NCBI GenBank assembly: GCA_030683995.1
Contig: JAUXPH010000054.1
Span: forward strand, 1-60,828
Direction of reading: 5' to 3'
DNA length: 60,828 bases
Source: Lutibacter sp.
GTDB lineage: Bacteria; Bacteroidota; Bacteroidia; Flavobacteriales; Flavobacteriaceae
Part shown: in pieces, positions 1-8,167 of the stretch
Layout of the letters: every line of letters begins with the position of its first letter
How positions within the stretch are numbered: position 1 is the first letter of the stretch
Notes under the pieces: model-generated
Told to the model about the DNA's origin: nothing
Seen by the model: the letters and a program-made list of their open reading frames with translations, nothing else
Databases searched by the model: none
Position numbers and translations under genes: made by a program

Positions 1-98
1 AGGAGCGAAATGTTTGTAAAAAAATGGAAAAATTCAGTATTTAAAGCCCCATCGGGGCGACCTGTTTGTTTTGAAAAATTTAACCGGACAATAATAAT
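1..98 (+). repeat. Dispersed intergenic repeat, copy A
   Basis: The segment starts AGGAGC-AAATGTTTGTA, carries the palindromic core AGCCCCATCGGGGCGACCTGT at 45-65 and ends in an AAATTTAA-CGGACAA tail. Nearly the same ~97-bp unit recurs at 4576-4672 in the same orientation, and the 21-bp core recurs inverted at 4494-4514. It has no reading frame. It looks like a Bacteroidota extragenic repeat that can fold around the GCCCC/GGGGC arms. The left end may extend beyond the window. Confidence 0.8.
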
Positions 99-292
99 TC
101 ATTATATAAAAAAAGGCTTTTTAATTTTAAATTAACTAAATAATTAATTAATTAAAACTGTTAAGCTATGTTATTTAAAAACAAGCTAGGCTTTCTTTTT
201 AGGGGGGTATATTAGTGATGTTACTTATATTTATAGGGCTTACCATTAAGATTAGCTTAAAGAATTTTTACTAAGATTGTAACAAAGAATAG
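99..292. other. Non-coding AT-rich spacer
   Basis: This stretch holds no supportable gene and is dominated by AT-rich runs. It separates the repeat at the window start from the surviving part of the NorD-like gene. No upstream NorD-like residues could be recognised in any frame, so the 5' part of that gene appears deleted rather than merely frameshifted. Confidence 0.5.
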
Positions 293-649
293 TTTAAAGT
301 TGGTGCAGTTGAACCAAGCGGTTACACCCGTATTGGCGCTGCTTTGCGACATTCCAGAGCGATGTTAGACAAACGTAATACCAAAAATAAATGGGTTATT
401 TTAATTTCCGACGGAAAGCCCAACGATTATGACAAGTACGAAGGGAAATATGGTGTTAACGATGTGAAACAAGCCTTGCGCGAACTAAATGAAAGACAAA
501 TAAATTCTTACGCGCTGGCGATAGAAGCACAGGCCAAATATTATTTACCGCAAATGTTTGGACAAAATCATTATCAAATTTTAACAACACCCGTTGAAAT
601 GCTAAAATCTTTGGTGATGTTATTTGAAAAAATCAGGCATCAGTCTTAA
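293..649 (+). pseudogene. norD: NorD-type VWA domain, 5'-truncated remnant
   Basis: The open frame from 293 begins FKVGAVEPSGYTRIGAALRH and continues through WVILISDGKPNDYDKYEGKY to a natural stop. These are the last ~115 residues of the von Willebrand A domain of NorD/CbbO-like proteins, which help insert metal or activate nitric oxide reductase together with a MoxR-type AAA+ ATPase (NorQ). GYTRxGAAxRH and the SDGKPNDYD segment carry the late MIDAS residues, while the earlier DxSxS strand is missing. Intact NorD proteins are usually over 400 residues. A TAG codon lies directly upstream of 293, and the only usable initiator is TTG at 344, inside the fold. No norB, norC or norQ is visible. The next two genes also belong to nitric-oxide or iron-sulfur repair families, so this is probably the wreck of a former NO-detoxification cluster. 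It is very unlikely to work alone. Confidence 0.78.
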
Positions 650-738
650 AGCCTATTCAGGCAATTTTCAACAATTATTTTTTATCAAAATTTACGATTA
701 ATTAAGTGTAAATATTAATTAAAATAATAAAAGACTAA

Positions 739-761
739 TTGGTATTTTATTAGTATATTTG
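739..761 (+). promoter_or_regulatory. Putative promoter of the ScdA_N gene
   Basis: A perfect Bacteroidota -7 box TATATTTG lies at 754-761, about 20 bases before the ATG at 783. A TTG occurs at 739-741, but the 12-base gap is shorter than the usual ~19, so the upstream half is weak. Confidence 0.45.
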
Positions 762-782
762 CATTATAATTATAAACATCAA

Positions 783-989
783 ATGATGAAAATCACTAAA
801 CAAAATACTGTTGCAGAAGTAGTGGCCCAAAATATGGGATCCGACCAAGTTTTTAGTAAATATAAAATAGATTTTTGCTGCGGTGGCGGCGCAACACTTG
901 AAATTGCGTGCAAAGAAAGCGGTGTTGAATTTGAAGTTCTGAAAAAAGAAATTGAAACAATAAGGAAAAAAATTTCAAACACCAACTAA
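783..989 (+). CDS. Stand-alone ScdA_N (DUF542) domain protein
   Basis: This 68-residue protein is almost exactly one ScdA_N/DUF542 domain, the N-terminal module of RIC proteins (YtfE/ScdA/NorA) that repair iron-sulfur clusters after nitric oxide or oxidative damage. Its signature is the segment FSKYKIDFCCGGGATL, where the CCGGG motif supplies the conserved cysteine pair. The hemerythrin-like di-iron domain that normally follows is absent from this chain, but the next gene, 22 bases downstream, begins with a hemerythrin-like helical region, so the two may act as a split pair. An in-frame TTG at 759 is unlikely because it sits inside the -7 box. ATG at 783 or 786 is preferred. The cellular location should be cytoplasmic. 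Confidence 0.85.
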   Translation: MMKITKQNTVAEVVAQNMGSDQVFSKYKIDFCCGGGATLEIACKESGVEFEVLKKEIETIRKKISNTN

Positions 990-1011
990 TATAATTTAAA
1001 ATCTCACAAAA

Positions 1012-1989
1012 ATGAATTCATTTTTATCAACCGTTGAAAAATTGCCGAAAGGGCATCCCGTTGAGGTATATTACAAGGAAAGCGACTTAATTCAGGAATT
1101 GCTTTTGGAATTGGCAGATGCAAATCCCGTGGAGGATTTTCAAAAATATTTCAACATTTTCAATCAGTTAACAACCATTGAAAAACGATTTGCGCGTAAA
1201 GAAAATCAGTTGTTTCCTTATCTGGAAAAACACGGATGGGAAGGGCCAAGCCAGGGGATGTGGTCCTTTCACGATAATTTAAGGGCTCAAATCAAATTAT
1301 TGAATGACTATAATGTCGAAAAAAATACCGCCAAAATTATTGACAATATTCCTTATTTGGTTGAAGGCATTAAACGTTTGTTAAGCATAGAAGATATGCG
1401 ATTGTTTCCAAATTCAATGGAATTGTTAACGGAAGAGGAGTGGAAGGATTTTTACCAGGGTGATGAAGAAATTGGCTGGATGTTAACCGAAAAACCAGAA
1501 CCTTATCCTGCAATTGTTACTGTTGAATATGTGCATCCAAGTGAAGATTTTAGCAAGCGTGATCTGACTTTTTCGTTGGAAAATACATTCCATTATGATG
1601 AAGGTTATATGACACCGGAACAGGTGAATTTGCTCCTGCGATTTTTACCCATCGACATCACTTTTGTGGATGAAAATGATAAAGTAATTTTTTACAATCG
1701 AGGAGACGACAGGGTTTTTCCAAGAAGCAAAGGCATTATTGGCCGAGAGGTTAAATTTTGCCATCCGCCAAAAAGTGTGGATATGGTTTTGAGAATTGTG
1801 GCTGAATTTAAAGCCGGAACAAAAGACGTTGCCGAGTTTTGGTTTAATTTCAAAGGAAGAATTATCCATATCAGGTATTTTGCCATTCGCGATAACGATA
1901 AAAAATACAAAGGCGTGATTGAAATGTCTCAGGACATTACGGATATTCAGAAATTGGAAGGCCAAAAACGATTGTTAGACTGGGATTAA
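1012..1989 (+). CDS. DUF438-type hemerythrin-like and PAS domain protein
   Basis: The protein has 325 residues. Residues ~1-150 are helical with His/Glu-rich helices (KGHPVEVYYKESDLIQELL, ENQLFPYLEKHGWEGP, SFHDNLRAQ, EDMRLFPNSM), which match the hemerythrin-like region of DUF438 proteins. Residues ~205-320 form a PAS domain (LPIDITFVDENDKVIFYNRG to GVIEMSQDITDIQ). This architecture is known from DUF438 proteins that accompany nitric-oxide and nitrosative-stress genes in anaerobes and Bacteroidota. It is likely a cytoplasmic sensor or di-iron repair partner of the ScdA_N protein encoded 22 bases upstream, in the same transcript. The start ATG at 1012 has no Shine-Dalgarno sequence, as expected here. 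There is no kinase or output domain, so the signalling output is unknown. Confidence 0.8.
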   Translation: MNSFLSTVEKLPKGHPVEVYYKESDLIQELLLELADANPVEDFQKYFNIFNQLTTIEKRFARKENQLFPYLEKHGWEGPSQGMWSFHDNLRAQIKLLNDYNVEKNTAKIIDNIPYLVEGIKRLLSIEDMRLFPNSMELLTEEEWKDFYQGDEEIGWMLTEKPEPYPAIVTVEYVHPSEDFSKRDLTFSLENTFHYDEGYMTPEQVNLLLRFLPIDITFVDENDKVIFYNRGDDRVFPRSKGIIGREVKFCHPPKSVDMVLRIVAEFKAGTKDVAEFWFNFKGRIIHIRYFAIRDNDKKYKGVIEMSQDITDIQKLEGQKRLLDWD

Positions 1990-1999
1990 ACCTTTACAT

Positions 2000-2068
2000 A
2001 TGGAGTCACAATCTGCCGTGCTCATTTTCGTTTCAATATTTTTGGCAATCGTTTTTGTGAGTGTTTAA
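2000..2068 (+). CDS. Possible 22-residue hydrophobic peptide
   Basis: An ATG opens a short frame 10 bases after the DUF438-type gene, encoding MESQSAVLIFVSIFLAIVFV plus two residues before TAA. Almost the whole chain is one predicted transmembrane helix. It could be a genuine micro-protein of the NO-stress transcript or a decayed 5' end of a membrane gene. There is no independent support beyond its composition and position. Confidence 0.25.
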   Translation: MESQSAVLIFVSIFLAIVFVSV

Positions 2069-2247
2069 ATTCAGTCGTAATTTTAAAAAAAATTCTTTTA
2101 AATTGACAAATGTCATTTTATTTAATTCCAATAATCTTAATTTCGCGCATAGAAAAATATTATTAAAAAGAGTGCTTGTATTTAAATAGGTCAATGAACA
2201 CAAAGTTATCCTCTTTGAAATGAAATTTTAGTTAGTAGTTTAAGTTC

Positions 2248-2296
2248 GAGCCAAAACCTTGATGGTCACATCAAAAGTTTTGGCTCTTCTTTTTTA
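2248..2296 (+). terminator. Rho-independent terminator
   Basis: GAGCCAAAAC at 2248-2257 pairs with GTTTTGGCTC at 2277-2286. The inner arms TTGATG and CATCAA extend the stem, and a T-rich run follows on the plus strand. It ends the transcript of the ScdA_N and DUF438-type genes and lies just past the stop codon of the convergent hydrolase gene, so it may serve both directions. Confidence 0.75.
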
Positions 2297-4219
2297 ATTC
2301 AATACCGAAAACTCTATGGATGATGAAGTGAAAACAGTATGCGTCTGGGTTTTGAAATCTTCTTTTTTGGCCTTAAAAATATTGTCCACATAGGATTGCG
2401 GATTCATATCAATCAGCGGAAACCACGTGCTTTGAACCTGAATTTGCACTTTATGTCCTTTCTTAAACGTATGATTTACGTCTTGCAGTTTGATGTTTAC
2501 CGCAGTTTTTTTATTCGGAATAAATGGTTCGGGATAGGTAAAGCTATTTCTGAATTTTCCTCTCATCACTTCACTGCGTACCATTAAATGATAATTGCTC
2601 AGTTTTAAATGGTCCTGCATATTTTTGTTGGTTTCTTCAACATCAGATGGATGCACATCAACCACTTTCACAATCCAATCGGCATCGGTTCCTGTGGTTG
2701 CCACTTGCAGTTTTGCCAAAATATCGCCTGCCAAGGTAAAGTCTTTCTCCAAAATTTCGGTCTCAAACACCAGCACGTCGCCTCTTCTGGCCGCAAAACG
2801 CTGATCATCGGTCATATATTTTCTTGGGATAAATTCCATTTTTATGTCTTCGGTATACGGCACCGGTTTTTTGATATCGCTTATAAATTTGATGCCGATT
2901 TCCTTTTCTGCAGAAGTTGTTAATTTTTGGTGATCGGACAAATACATCGATATTTTTTTGCTATTTGAAGGAGGCCAGATATCATACGATTTCCATTCTT
3001 TTTTGCCGGTGTCATATACATAAGCTTCAGGTAAACCGGAGTTTTTATCGCCTTTGCCTTTTAGGAAATGGTTGAAAAATTTGGTTTCAATTTGTTGCTG
3101 GAATTTTATGGAAATGGAATCGCCAAAATAATAATTCCCCACGCTGTTTTCAACTGCTGTTCTTGCCCATTGCCCGTGACTCCAAGGTCCAAAAACCAAA
3201 GTGTTGTAATTGTCTTTGTTGTATTGTTCAATCGTTTTGTAGGTTTCCAGCGGTCCGTATAAATCTTCGGCATCAAATTGTCCGCCGACAACCATCGTGG
3301 CCACCGAAGATTTTATGTTTTTCAAATGCTGAATAATGCCTTTACTTTGCCAAACTTCATCATAATTTGGGTGTTCAAATAATTCTTTCCAGAAAAAATC
3401 GTCCACTTTGTCTTTGTTTTGCGGTGCAGTTTCATCCAATTTTTCATATTGAAAATAGTGGTTCAGATTGCTTAACGGACCAGCATCTAAAAAAAATTGG
3501 TATTGGTCTTTTGTTTTTAAATCGGGAGTAGCGTACCAAGCGGTATCGGATGGTGCATCTTTTGGCGTTCCAAACAAAGCGGTGGCCCTGAAATAACTCA
3601 ACAAATAAGCGCCGTTGTGGTGAAAATCATCAAAAAAGAAATCGCCAATGCAGGCTTGGGGTGAAGCTGCTTTTAAAGCAGGATGTGCATCAATAGCAGA
3701 ATACGTTGCATAAAATCCGGGATAGGAAATTCCCCAGGTTCCCACATTTCCGTTGTTATTCTCCACATTTTTTACCAGCCAGTCAATGGTATCGTACGTA
3801 TCGGAACTCTCATCAATGTCATTGTTGCTTTTCTTGTTCGGAATATATGCCCGCATATTGTCGTATGTGCCTTCACTCATCCACCGTCCGCGAACATCTT
3901 GGTATACCACAATATTTCTTTCTTCCATCAAAAATTTATTGGGTGCAATGCTGCTTTTCAAGGTGTCTGCGCCGTAGGGCTGACAACTGTAAGGCGTGCG
4001 TTGCAATAAAATAGGATACTTTTTGCTTTTGTCTTTTGGTGAATAAACCACGGTAAACAGTTTAACGCCATCGCGCATCGTGATGGTAGTTTCCAACTTA
4101 TCGTAATTTTCTTTGACAAAATTGATTTCAATTGCTTCGGAAGTGGTTGTTTTTTTACAGCTAAATAAGGAAATGCTTAGCAATATGATGACTATTGCTT
4201 TAAAAGGATAAAATTTCAT
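2294..4219 (-). CDS. Secreted CocE/NonD-family acyl hydrolase (X-Pro dipeptidyl-peptidase type)
   Basis: The 641-residue protein starts with a lipoprotein signal ending SLFSC (Cys21). The alpha/beta-hydrolase domain begins near residue 45 and has the nucleophile Ser165 in GISYPG, an acidic residue at Asp316 (GGQFDAEDLYG) and His348 in FGPWSHGQW, the expected triad order. The C-terminal ~200 residues form the jelly-roll domain of the X-Pro dipeptidyl-peptidase/CocE/alpha-amino-acid ester hydrolase family (VFETEILEKDFTLAGDI region). Members cleave N-terminal X-Pro dipeptides, cocaine-like esters or beta-lactam acyl esters, and the natural substrate here cannot be read from sequence. Length and domain order are normal for the family. 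The enzyme should be anchored in the periplasm or outer membrane. It forms its own transcription unit, with repeats on its 5' side. Confidence 0.88.
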   Translation of the reverse strand: MKFYPFKAIVIILLSISLFSCKKTTTSEAIEINFVKENYDKLETTITMRDGVKLFTVVYSPKDKSKKYPILLQRTPYSCQPYGADTLKSSIAPNKFLMEERNIVVYQDVRGRWMSEGTYDNMRAYIPNKKSNNDIDESSDTYDTIDWLVKNVENNNGNVGTWGISYPGFYATYSAIDAHPALKAASPQACIGDFFFDDFHHNGAYLLSYFRATALFGTPKDAPSDTAWYATPDLKTKDQYQFFLDAGPLSNLNHYFQYEKLDETAPQNKDKVDDFFWKELFEHPNYDEVWQSKGIIQHLKNIKSSVATMVVGGQFDAEDLYGPLETYKTIEQYNKDNYNTLVFGPWSHGQWARTAVENSVGNYYFGDSISIKFQQQIETKFFNHFLKGKGDKNSGLPEAYVYDTGKKEWKSYDIWPPSNSKKISMYLSDHQKLTTSAEKEIGIKFISDIKKPVPYTEDIKMEFIPRKYMTDDQRFAARRGDVLVFETEILEKDFTLAGDILAKLQVATTGTDADWIVKVVDVHPSDVEETNKNMQDHLKLSNYHLMVRSEVMRGKFRNSFTYPEPFIPNKKTAVNIKLQDVNHTFKKGHKVQIQVQSTWFPLIDMNPQSYVDNIFKAKKEDFKTQTHTVFTSSSIEFSVLN

Positions 4220-4493
4220 TTTGGATCGATTGGTTTAGCGTAAATCTACAATAATTTATAAAACAGAAAACCAAATCAAATAATATTTTGGGCGTTACCA
4301 CAAGGGTCGTGCTATTCGCTATATCTTTTTTATCATTGCATTTAAAAAAGGATAAGTTTATCCTGAGCGGAGTCGAAGGGCTGCTATCACTAACGCGAAT
4401 TCAATTAGTAATGAAAAATCCTAATTCGTAATATTGTTGTTCGGTAAAAATTCATTGCAATTTAACTATCTTAACCTAAATTGGACTTAACAA
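4220..4493. other. Intergenic region with GAGCGGAGTCGAA-type repeat
   Basis: No gene is supported here. The palindrome GGATAAGTTTATCC lies at 4350-4363, directly joined to CCTGAGCGGAGTCGAAGGG at 4362-4380. That second sequence recurs at 60541-60559 and, diverged, at 30585-30606 and inverted at 13324-13341. The short arms CCT and AGG around it allow a small hairpin. The upstream end of this stretch must contain the hydrolase promoter, but no convincing -7 box was seen. Confidence 0.6.
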
Positions 4494-4672
4494 ACAGGTC
4501 GCCCCGATGGGGCTTGTTTTTTGAAAATCTATTTTCAACAGACGGGTCGTCCCGCTGGGACTAAAAAAGCTCCATAGGAGCAAAATGTTTGTAGAAAAAT
4601 TAAAAGATCCAATTATTAAAGCCCCTTCGGGGCGACCTGTAAGTTTTGCAAAATTTAATCGGACAACAATGA
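4494..4672 (+). repeat. Compound dispersed repeat, copies B and inverted core
   Basis: The inverted 21-bp core at 4494-4514 is the exact reverse complement of 45-65. It is followed by CGGGTCGTCCCGCTGGGACT-like sequence and then by copy B at 4576-4672, which matches 1-98 over its full length with scattered mismatches (core GCCCCTTCGGGGCGACCTGT at 4621-4640). Copy B ends 7 bases before the stop codon of the TonB receptor gene. Confidence 0.8.
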
Positions 4673-4679
4673 TCTTGAA

Positions 4680-6959
4680 TCAAAAATGGTATTTTAAATT
4701 GATTCCTGCATAATAATTCACAGGTTCTCCGGGATAATAATAGCGCGGTTTGGCTGTTCCAAAACTGGTTGCGTTGATAAGAAGCATAGACGCATACTTT
4801 TCATTAAAAATATTGTTTAATCCAACAAAAAGGTCAAGCGAGAATTTTTTTTCTTCTGAAGTTTTAAAACCAATCAAGCCATTTACCAAATGATATTTTT
4901 TTGAATACATAGAATTGTCATCCCGCATAGGCATTTTACCAACATAATTAAAGTCGGCTTTCCCATAAAATCCGATATTGTTTTCTATACTAACCGAGGA
5001 ATTTAAAGTGATATTGGGAATGCCCGTTAGCTTGTTTCCAGAATAATCGTTGTCGAAATCAGTAAATTCTATAAATTTAAAATTGTTTAAACTCAAATTG
5101 TTGCTGTGTTTAACTTTAAATTTAGCGGTTTTTACCAGAAAATAATTGCCTGTCATTTCCAAGCCGGTATAGCTGGTTATGCCTGCATTTACACCAACAT
5201 ATTCATCTTCTCCAACACGTTTTGCCACCAATAAATCTTTAACGGTCATTTGATATAAAGCAACATCGTAGTTTAGTTTGTTGTTAAATGCCAAACCTCT
5301 GCTGCCAACTTCAAAATTCCATCCTTTTTCAGGTTTTATGTTGGTATTCAATGTATTGTTTGGCAATAAAGTTTCTTCCAAAGTAGGCGTTGAAAATCCG
5401 TGGCTGATGGTTCCGTAAACCATTGCTTTTTCGTTTAATTGATGCGTAACGCCAATTTTAGGCGAAAGAATGGCTTTAAACTGATATTTTCCAGAAAAAT
5501 CAACGGCATCACTATTAAATTTATCGGTTAACGTAAAGCCGGTCTGATTTAAATTGACGCCTAAATTGACTTGGGTTTTTTCAGAAAGTTGTATGTTGGA
5601 ATCGAAAAACAGGTTAAAATAGCCTTTGTTTTCTTTAAAATCGCTTAAGGTTTCGCCAGCCACGCTTCCTGTTCCTTCGGGGTATTCAAGATATAGGTTT
5701 TTCAGGGTTTTGTATTTTTTAATATCGTTGAATAGTTCTCCGCCAACAATATACTGAACGGATTTTCCGAACAATTGTTCATTCAATTCCAATTTTGTTC
5801 TAATTCCAAAAGCAGTTGTTTTGTCTTTTAATATACTGAATGGCCGTGCTTCATCACCATCAAAAAAGGAGGAAAAGATGCTTGTAAAATGTTTTACATT
5901 CGAATTGTAGTCGTGTTTCCACGAAACGCCCAACAGGGATTTTTTATAATCTTCAAAACCTTTTGCACGTTCCCAGTTTGAAGCCGCTGCTTCCGGATTG
6001 TTTTCATAATTATATTCATCTATCGAACTCGGAATAAATGATTTCACATCAATATGGCTGACAATGACAGTCAGGTTGTTTTTATCGTTTATAAAATGAT
6101 TTGAGGCCAGGGTAAAAGATTGTTTGTCCGTTTTATTGTTGGCTCTGTAACCATCAATTTTCGTATTTGCATAAACAAGGTTGGCGGCATTTGCCTGGTT
6201 TCCCAAATTTGCCTGCAATACGTACTTTTGTAAGCCAAAAGACCCAAAAGTAAAGCCGCTTTTCAGGACGGTTTGATCAAATAAACCTTTGTTTGGAATT
6301 AATTGGATGGCGCCGCCCAATCCAGAACCATAAATGCTGGAGGAAGGTCCTTTTAAAATTTCAATTCTCCCTAAAGCAGTCAATTCAATATCTTCAATAG
6401 CAGATTCACCCGATCCATTTGTCAGCGGAATGTCATCAAAGTAAACCTTAATTTTACTCGTGCCGTATAAATTGCGTGAGCCAATGCCCCGTATGGTAAT
6501 TCTGTTGGTGGTTTGTGTGCCGCTAAACATGAAGATACCGGGCGCTTTATTGATTACCGATGCAATATTTACCGTATTATTTGTGAAATCGGCACTTGAA
6601 ATTGCAATTACGGAAGCCGGGATTTTATTTAATTTTTGCTGAAAATTATTCCCGACAATCTGAATTTCATTTAAATTTTCGGTTAAGGACTGTAAAGCCA
6701 CAATATGAAAATTGAAGTTGTCAATAACCATTTTTGCGGAATAATAACCTGATTTTTGGAACGTGTAAATACCTGTTTTTGTGAGGGTAAAAAGTCCTTT
6801 TTCATCAGAAACGGAAACGGTTTCAAGGTCAGAATTTAAAATGTAAACAGCTGAAATTTCGATGGAACTTTCTGCATCAATTACTTTGCCCGTCAGTTTT
6901 TGCGCTGAGGTAGACACAGCCATCAAGAAGAAAAATAAATAAAGGATATAATTTTTCAT
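4680..6959 (-). CDS. TonB-dependent outer-membrane receptor
   Basis: The 759-residue chain begins with a Sec signal (cleavage near AVSTSAQ). A carboxypeptidase-regulatory-like beta-sandwich follows at ~20-95 (KLTGKVIDAESSIEIS), then a plug domain at ~105-225 (TIRGIGSRNLYGTSKI, ALGRIEILKGPSSSIYGSG), then a ~22-strand barrel ending in a C-terminal aromatic residue (YAGINLKYHF). It is of the classical FecA/BtuB size, not the larger SusC type, and no SusD partner is adjacent. The gene lies 74 bases downstream of the PQQ-type dehydrogenase gene on the same strand, with no hairpin between them, so co-transcription is likely. The ligand cannot be read directly. A metal chelate is the default guess for this family, and PQQ is an attractive alternative given the neighbour. 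Confidence 0.88.
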   Translation of the reverse strand: MKNYILYLFFFLMAVSTSAQKLTGKVIDAESSIEISAVYILNSDLETVSVSDEKGLFTLTKTGIYTFQKSGYYSAKMVIDNFNFHIVALQSLTENLNEIQIVGNNFQQKLNKIPASVIAISSADFTNNTVNIASVINKAPGIFMFSGTQTTNRITIRGIGSRNLYGTSKIKVYFDDIPLTNGSGESAIEDIELTALGRIEILKGPSSSIYGSGLGGAIQLIPNKGLFDQTVLKSGFTFGSFGLQKYVLQANLGNQANAANLVYANTKIDGYRANNKTDKQSFTLASNHFINDKNNLTVIVSHIDVKSFIPSSIDEYNYENNPEAAASNWERAKGFEDYKKSLLGVSWKHDYNSNVKHFTSIFSSFFDGDEARPFSILKDKTTAFGIRTKLELNEQLFGKSVQYIVGGELFNDIKKYKTLKNLYLEYPEGTGSVAGETLSDFKENKGYFNLFFDSNIQLSEKTQVNLGVNLNQTGFTLTDKFNSDAVDFSGKYQFKAILSPKIGVTHQLNEKAMVYGTISHGFSTPTLEETLLPNNTLNTNIKPEKGWNFEVGSRGLAFNNKLNYDVALYQMTVKDLLVAKRVGEDEYVGVNAGITSYTGLEMTGNYFLVKTAKFKVKHSNNLSLNNFKFIEFTDFDNDYSGNKLTGIPNITLNSSVSIENNIGFYGKADFNYVGKMPMRDDNSMYSKKYHLVNGLIGFKTSEEKKFSLDLFVGLNNIFNEKYASMLLINATSFGTAKPRYYYPGEPVNYYAGINLKYHF

Positions 6960-7033
6960 AGAGGTTGCAACTTCTTATTGCTTAAAACAGTAAGATTTTA
7001 TGCGTTGTATTGACAATTCCAGTTTTTAACAGA

Positions 7034-8167
7034 TTAATTTATGGGCGTAATACGCACAATGCCTTTAAATTCAATGGCAACATAAATATAGCCATCGGGT
7101 GCTTGTTTAACATTTCTGACTCTGCCCAAGCCCTCCAATAACTTTTCTTCTTTTACCACTTTGTTGTTATCAAGAACGCACCTGTTCAGGTACTGAAATT
7201 TTAAGGATCCCACCAAAAGATTCCCTTTCCATTGCGGATATTTATCGCTGGTTACAAAGTCCATTCCGCTTGGGGCAATGGAAGGAACCCAATAATGAAT
7301 CGGATTTTCCATACCGGGCATTGAAGTTTTATCTGTTAAAATCGAACCATCGTAATTAATGCCATACGACACTTTTGGCCATCCGTAATTTTTGCCTGAT
7401 TTGATGATATTTATTTCATCGCCTCCTTTTGGGCCATGTTCATGAGTCCAAATTTCACCTGTTTCAGGATGTAAGGCCATTCCTTGCGGATTTCTGTTCC
7501 CATACGAAAAAATCGCTTTCTTGGCGTCTTTTGCGTTATAAAACGGGTTTGAACTTGGAATTGTTCCATCTGGGTTAATTCTGTAAATTTTGCCCGCATC
7601 TCGGGTAATGTCCTGCGGATTATCCTTGTTATTTCCCCTGTCCCCAATAGAGAAAAACAAAAATCCTTCTTTGTTAAATGCGAACCGCGAACCATAATGC
7701 GCCCCGTTTTTTGTGTTAGGCGTAGCTTTATAAAGCAATTCCAAATTAACCAATTTGTTGTTGACAAGTTTCGCCCTGGAAATTGCGGTATTGCTGCCTT
7801 TATTGTCATTTTCTGTATTCGCGGCATAAGAAAAATAAATCCAACCGTTTTCCCTATATTTTGGATCCAGTATAATATCCAATAAACCACCTTGTCCGTT
7901 GTTTTCAATTTTTGGCAAACCTTCTACAATTGTTTTTTTTCCATTTTTAAAATGAATAAGCACGCCTTTTTTTTCTGTAATCAGCATCGATCCGTCAGGT
8001 AAAAATGCCATTCCCCAAGGTTGTTCCAAATCCGGGACTATGGTTTCAACTTTATATTTAAATGATTGCTCAACAGCAGTGTTCTCGACAATTTTTTCCG
8101 CAGGCTTATTGTTGCACGAATTAAAAATCAATGCAAAAACAACGAGTATGAAGGTGAAGTATTTCAT
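7034..8167 (-). CDS. PQQ-dependent aldose sugar dehydrogenase-type beta-propeller lipoprotein
   Basis: This protein has 377 residues, with a lipoprotein signal (FNSC, Cys18). The rest is the six-bladed beta-propeller of the soluble glucose/aldose sugar dehydrogenase family (YliI/Asd type, GSDH domain). Recognisable blade motifs are LEQPWGMAFLPDGSMLITEK, GQGGLLDI, NGAHYGSRFAF, SIGDRGNNKDNPQ, SYGNRNPQGMA, THEHGPKGGDEIN and GKNYGWP. In characterised members these loops hold pyrroloquinoline quinone and calcium, and the enzyme oxidises aldoses in the periplasm, passing electrons to an acceptor. No pqq biosynthesis gene is present in the window, so the cofactor must come from elsewhere. Start ATG at 8167 is supported by the signal peptide. 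Two earlier ATGs in duplicated leader sequence are not in-frame extensions. The TonB receptor gene follows. Confidence 0.87.
   Translation of the reverse strand: MKYFTFILVVFALIFNSCNNKPAEKIVENTAVEQSFKYKVETIVPDLEQPWGMAFLPDGSMLITEKKGVLIHFKNGKKTIVEGLPKIENNGQGGLLDIILDPKYRENGWIYFSYAANTENDNKGSNTAISRAKLVNNKLVNLELLYKATPNTKNGAHYGSRFAFNKEGFLFFSIGDRGNNKDNPQDITRDAGKIYRINPDGTIPSSNPFYNAKDAKKAIFSYGNRNPQGMALHPETGEIWTHEHGPKGGDEINIIKSGKNYGWPKVSYGINYDGSILTDKTSMPGMENPIHYWVPSIAPSGMDFVTSDKYPQWKGNLLVGSLKFQYLNRCVLDNNKVVKEEKLLEGLGRVRNVKQAPDGYIYVAIEFKGIVRITPIN

Noticed and set aside
759-989. TTG start at 759 for the ScdA_N protein
   Set aside because: It lies within the TATATTTG promoter box and adds residues not expected in the domain; ATG at 783 or 786 is better.
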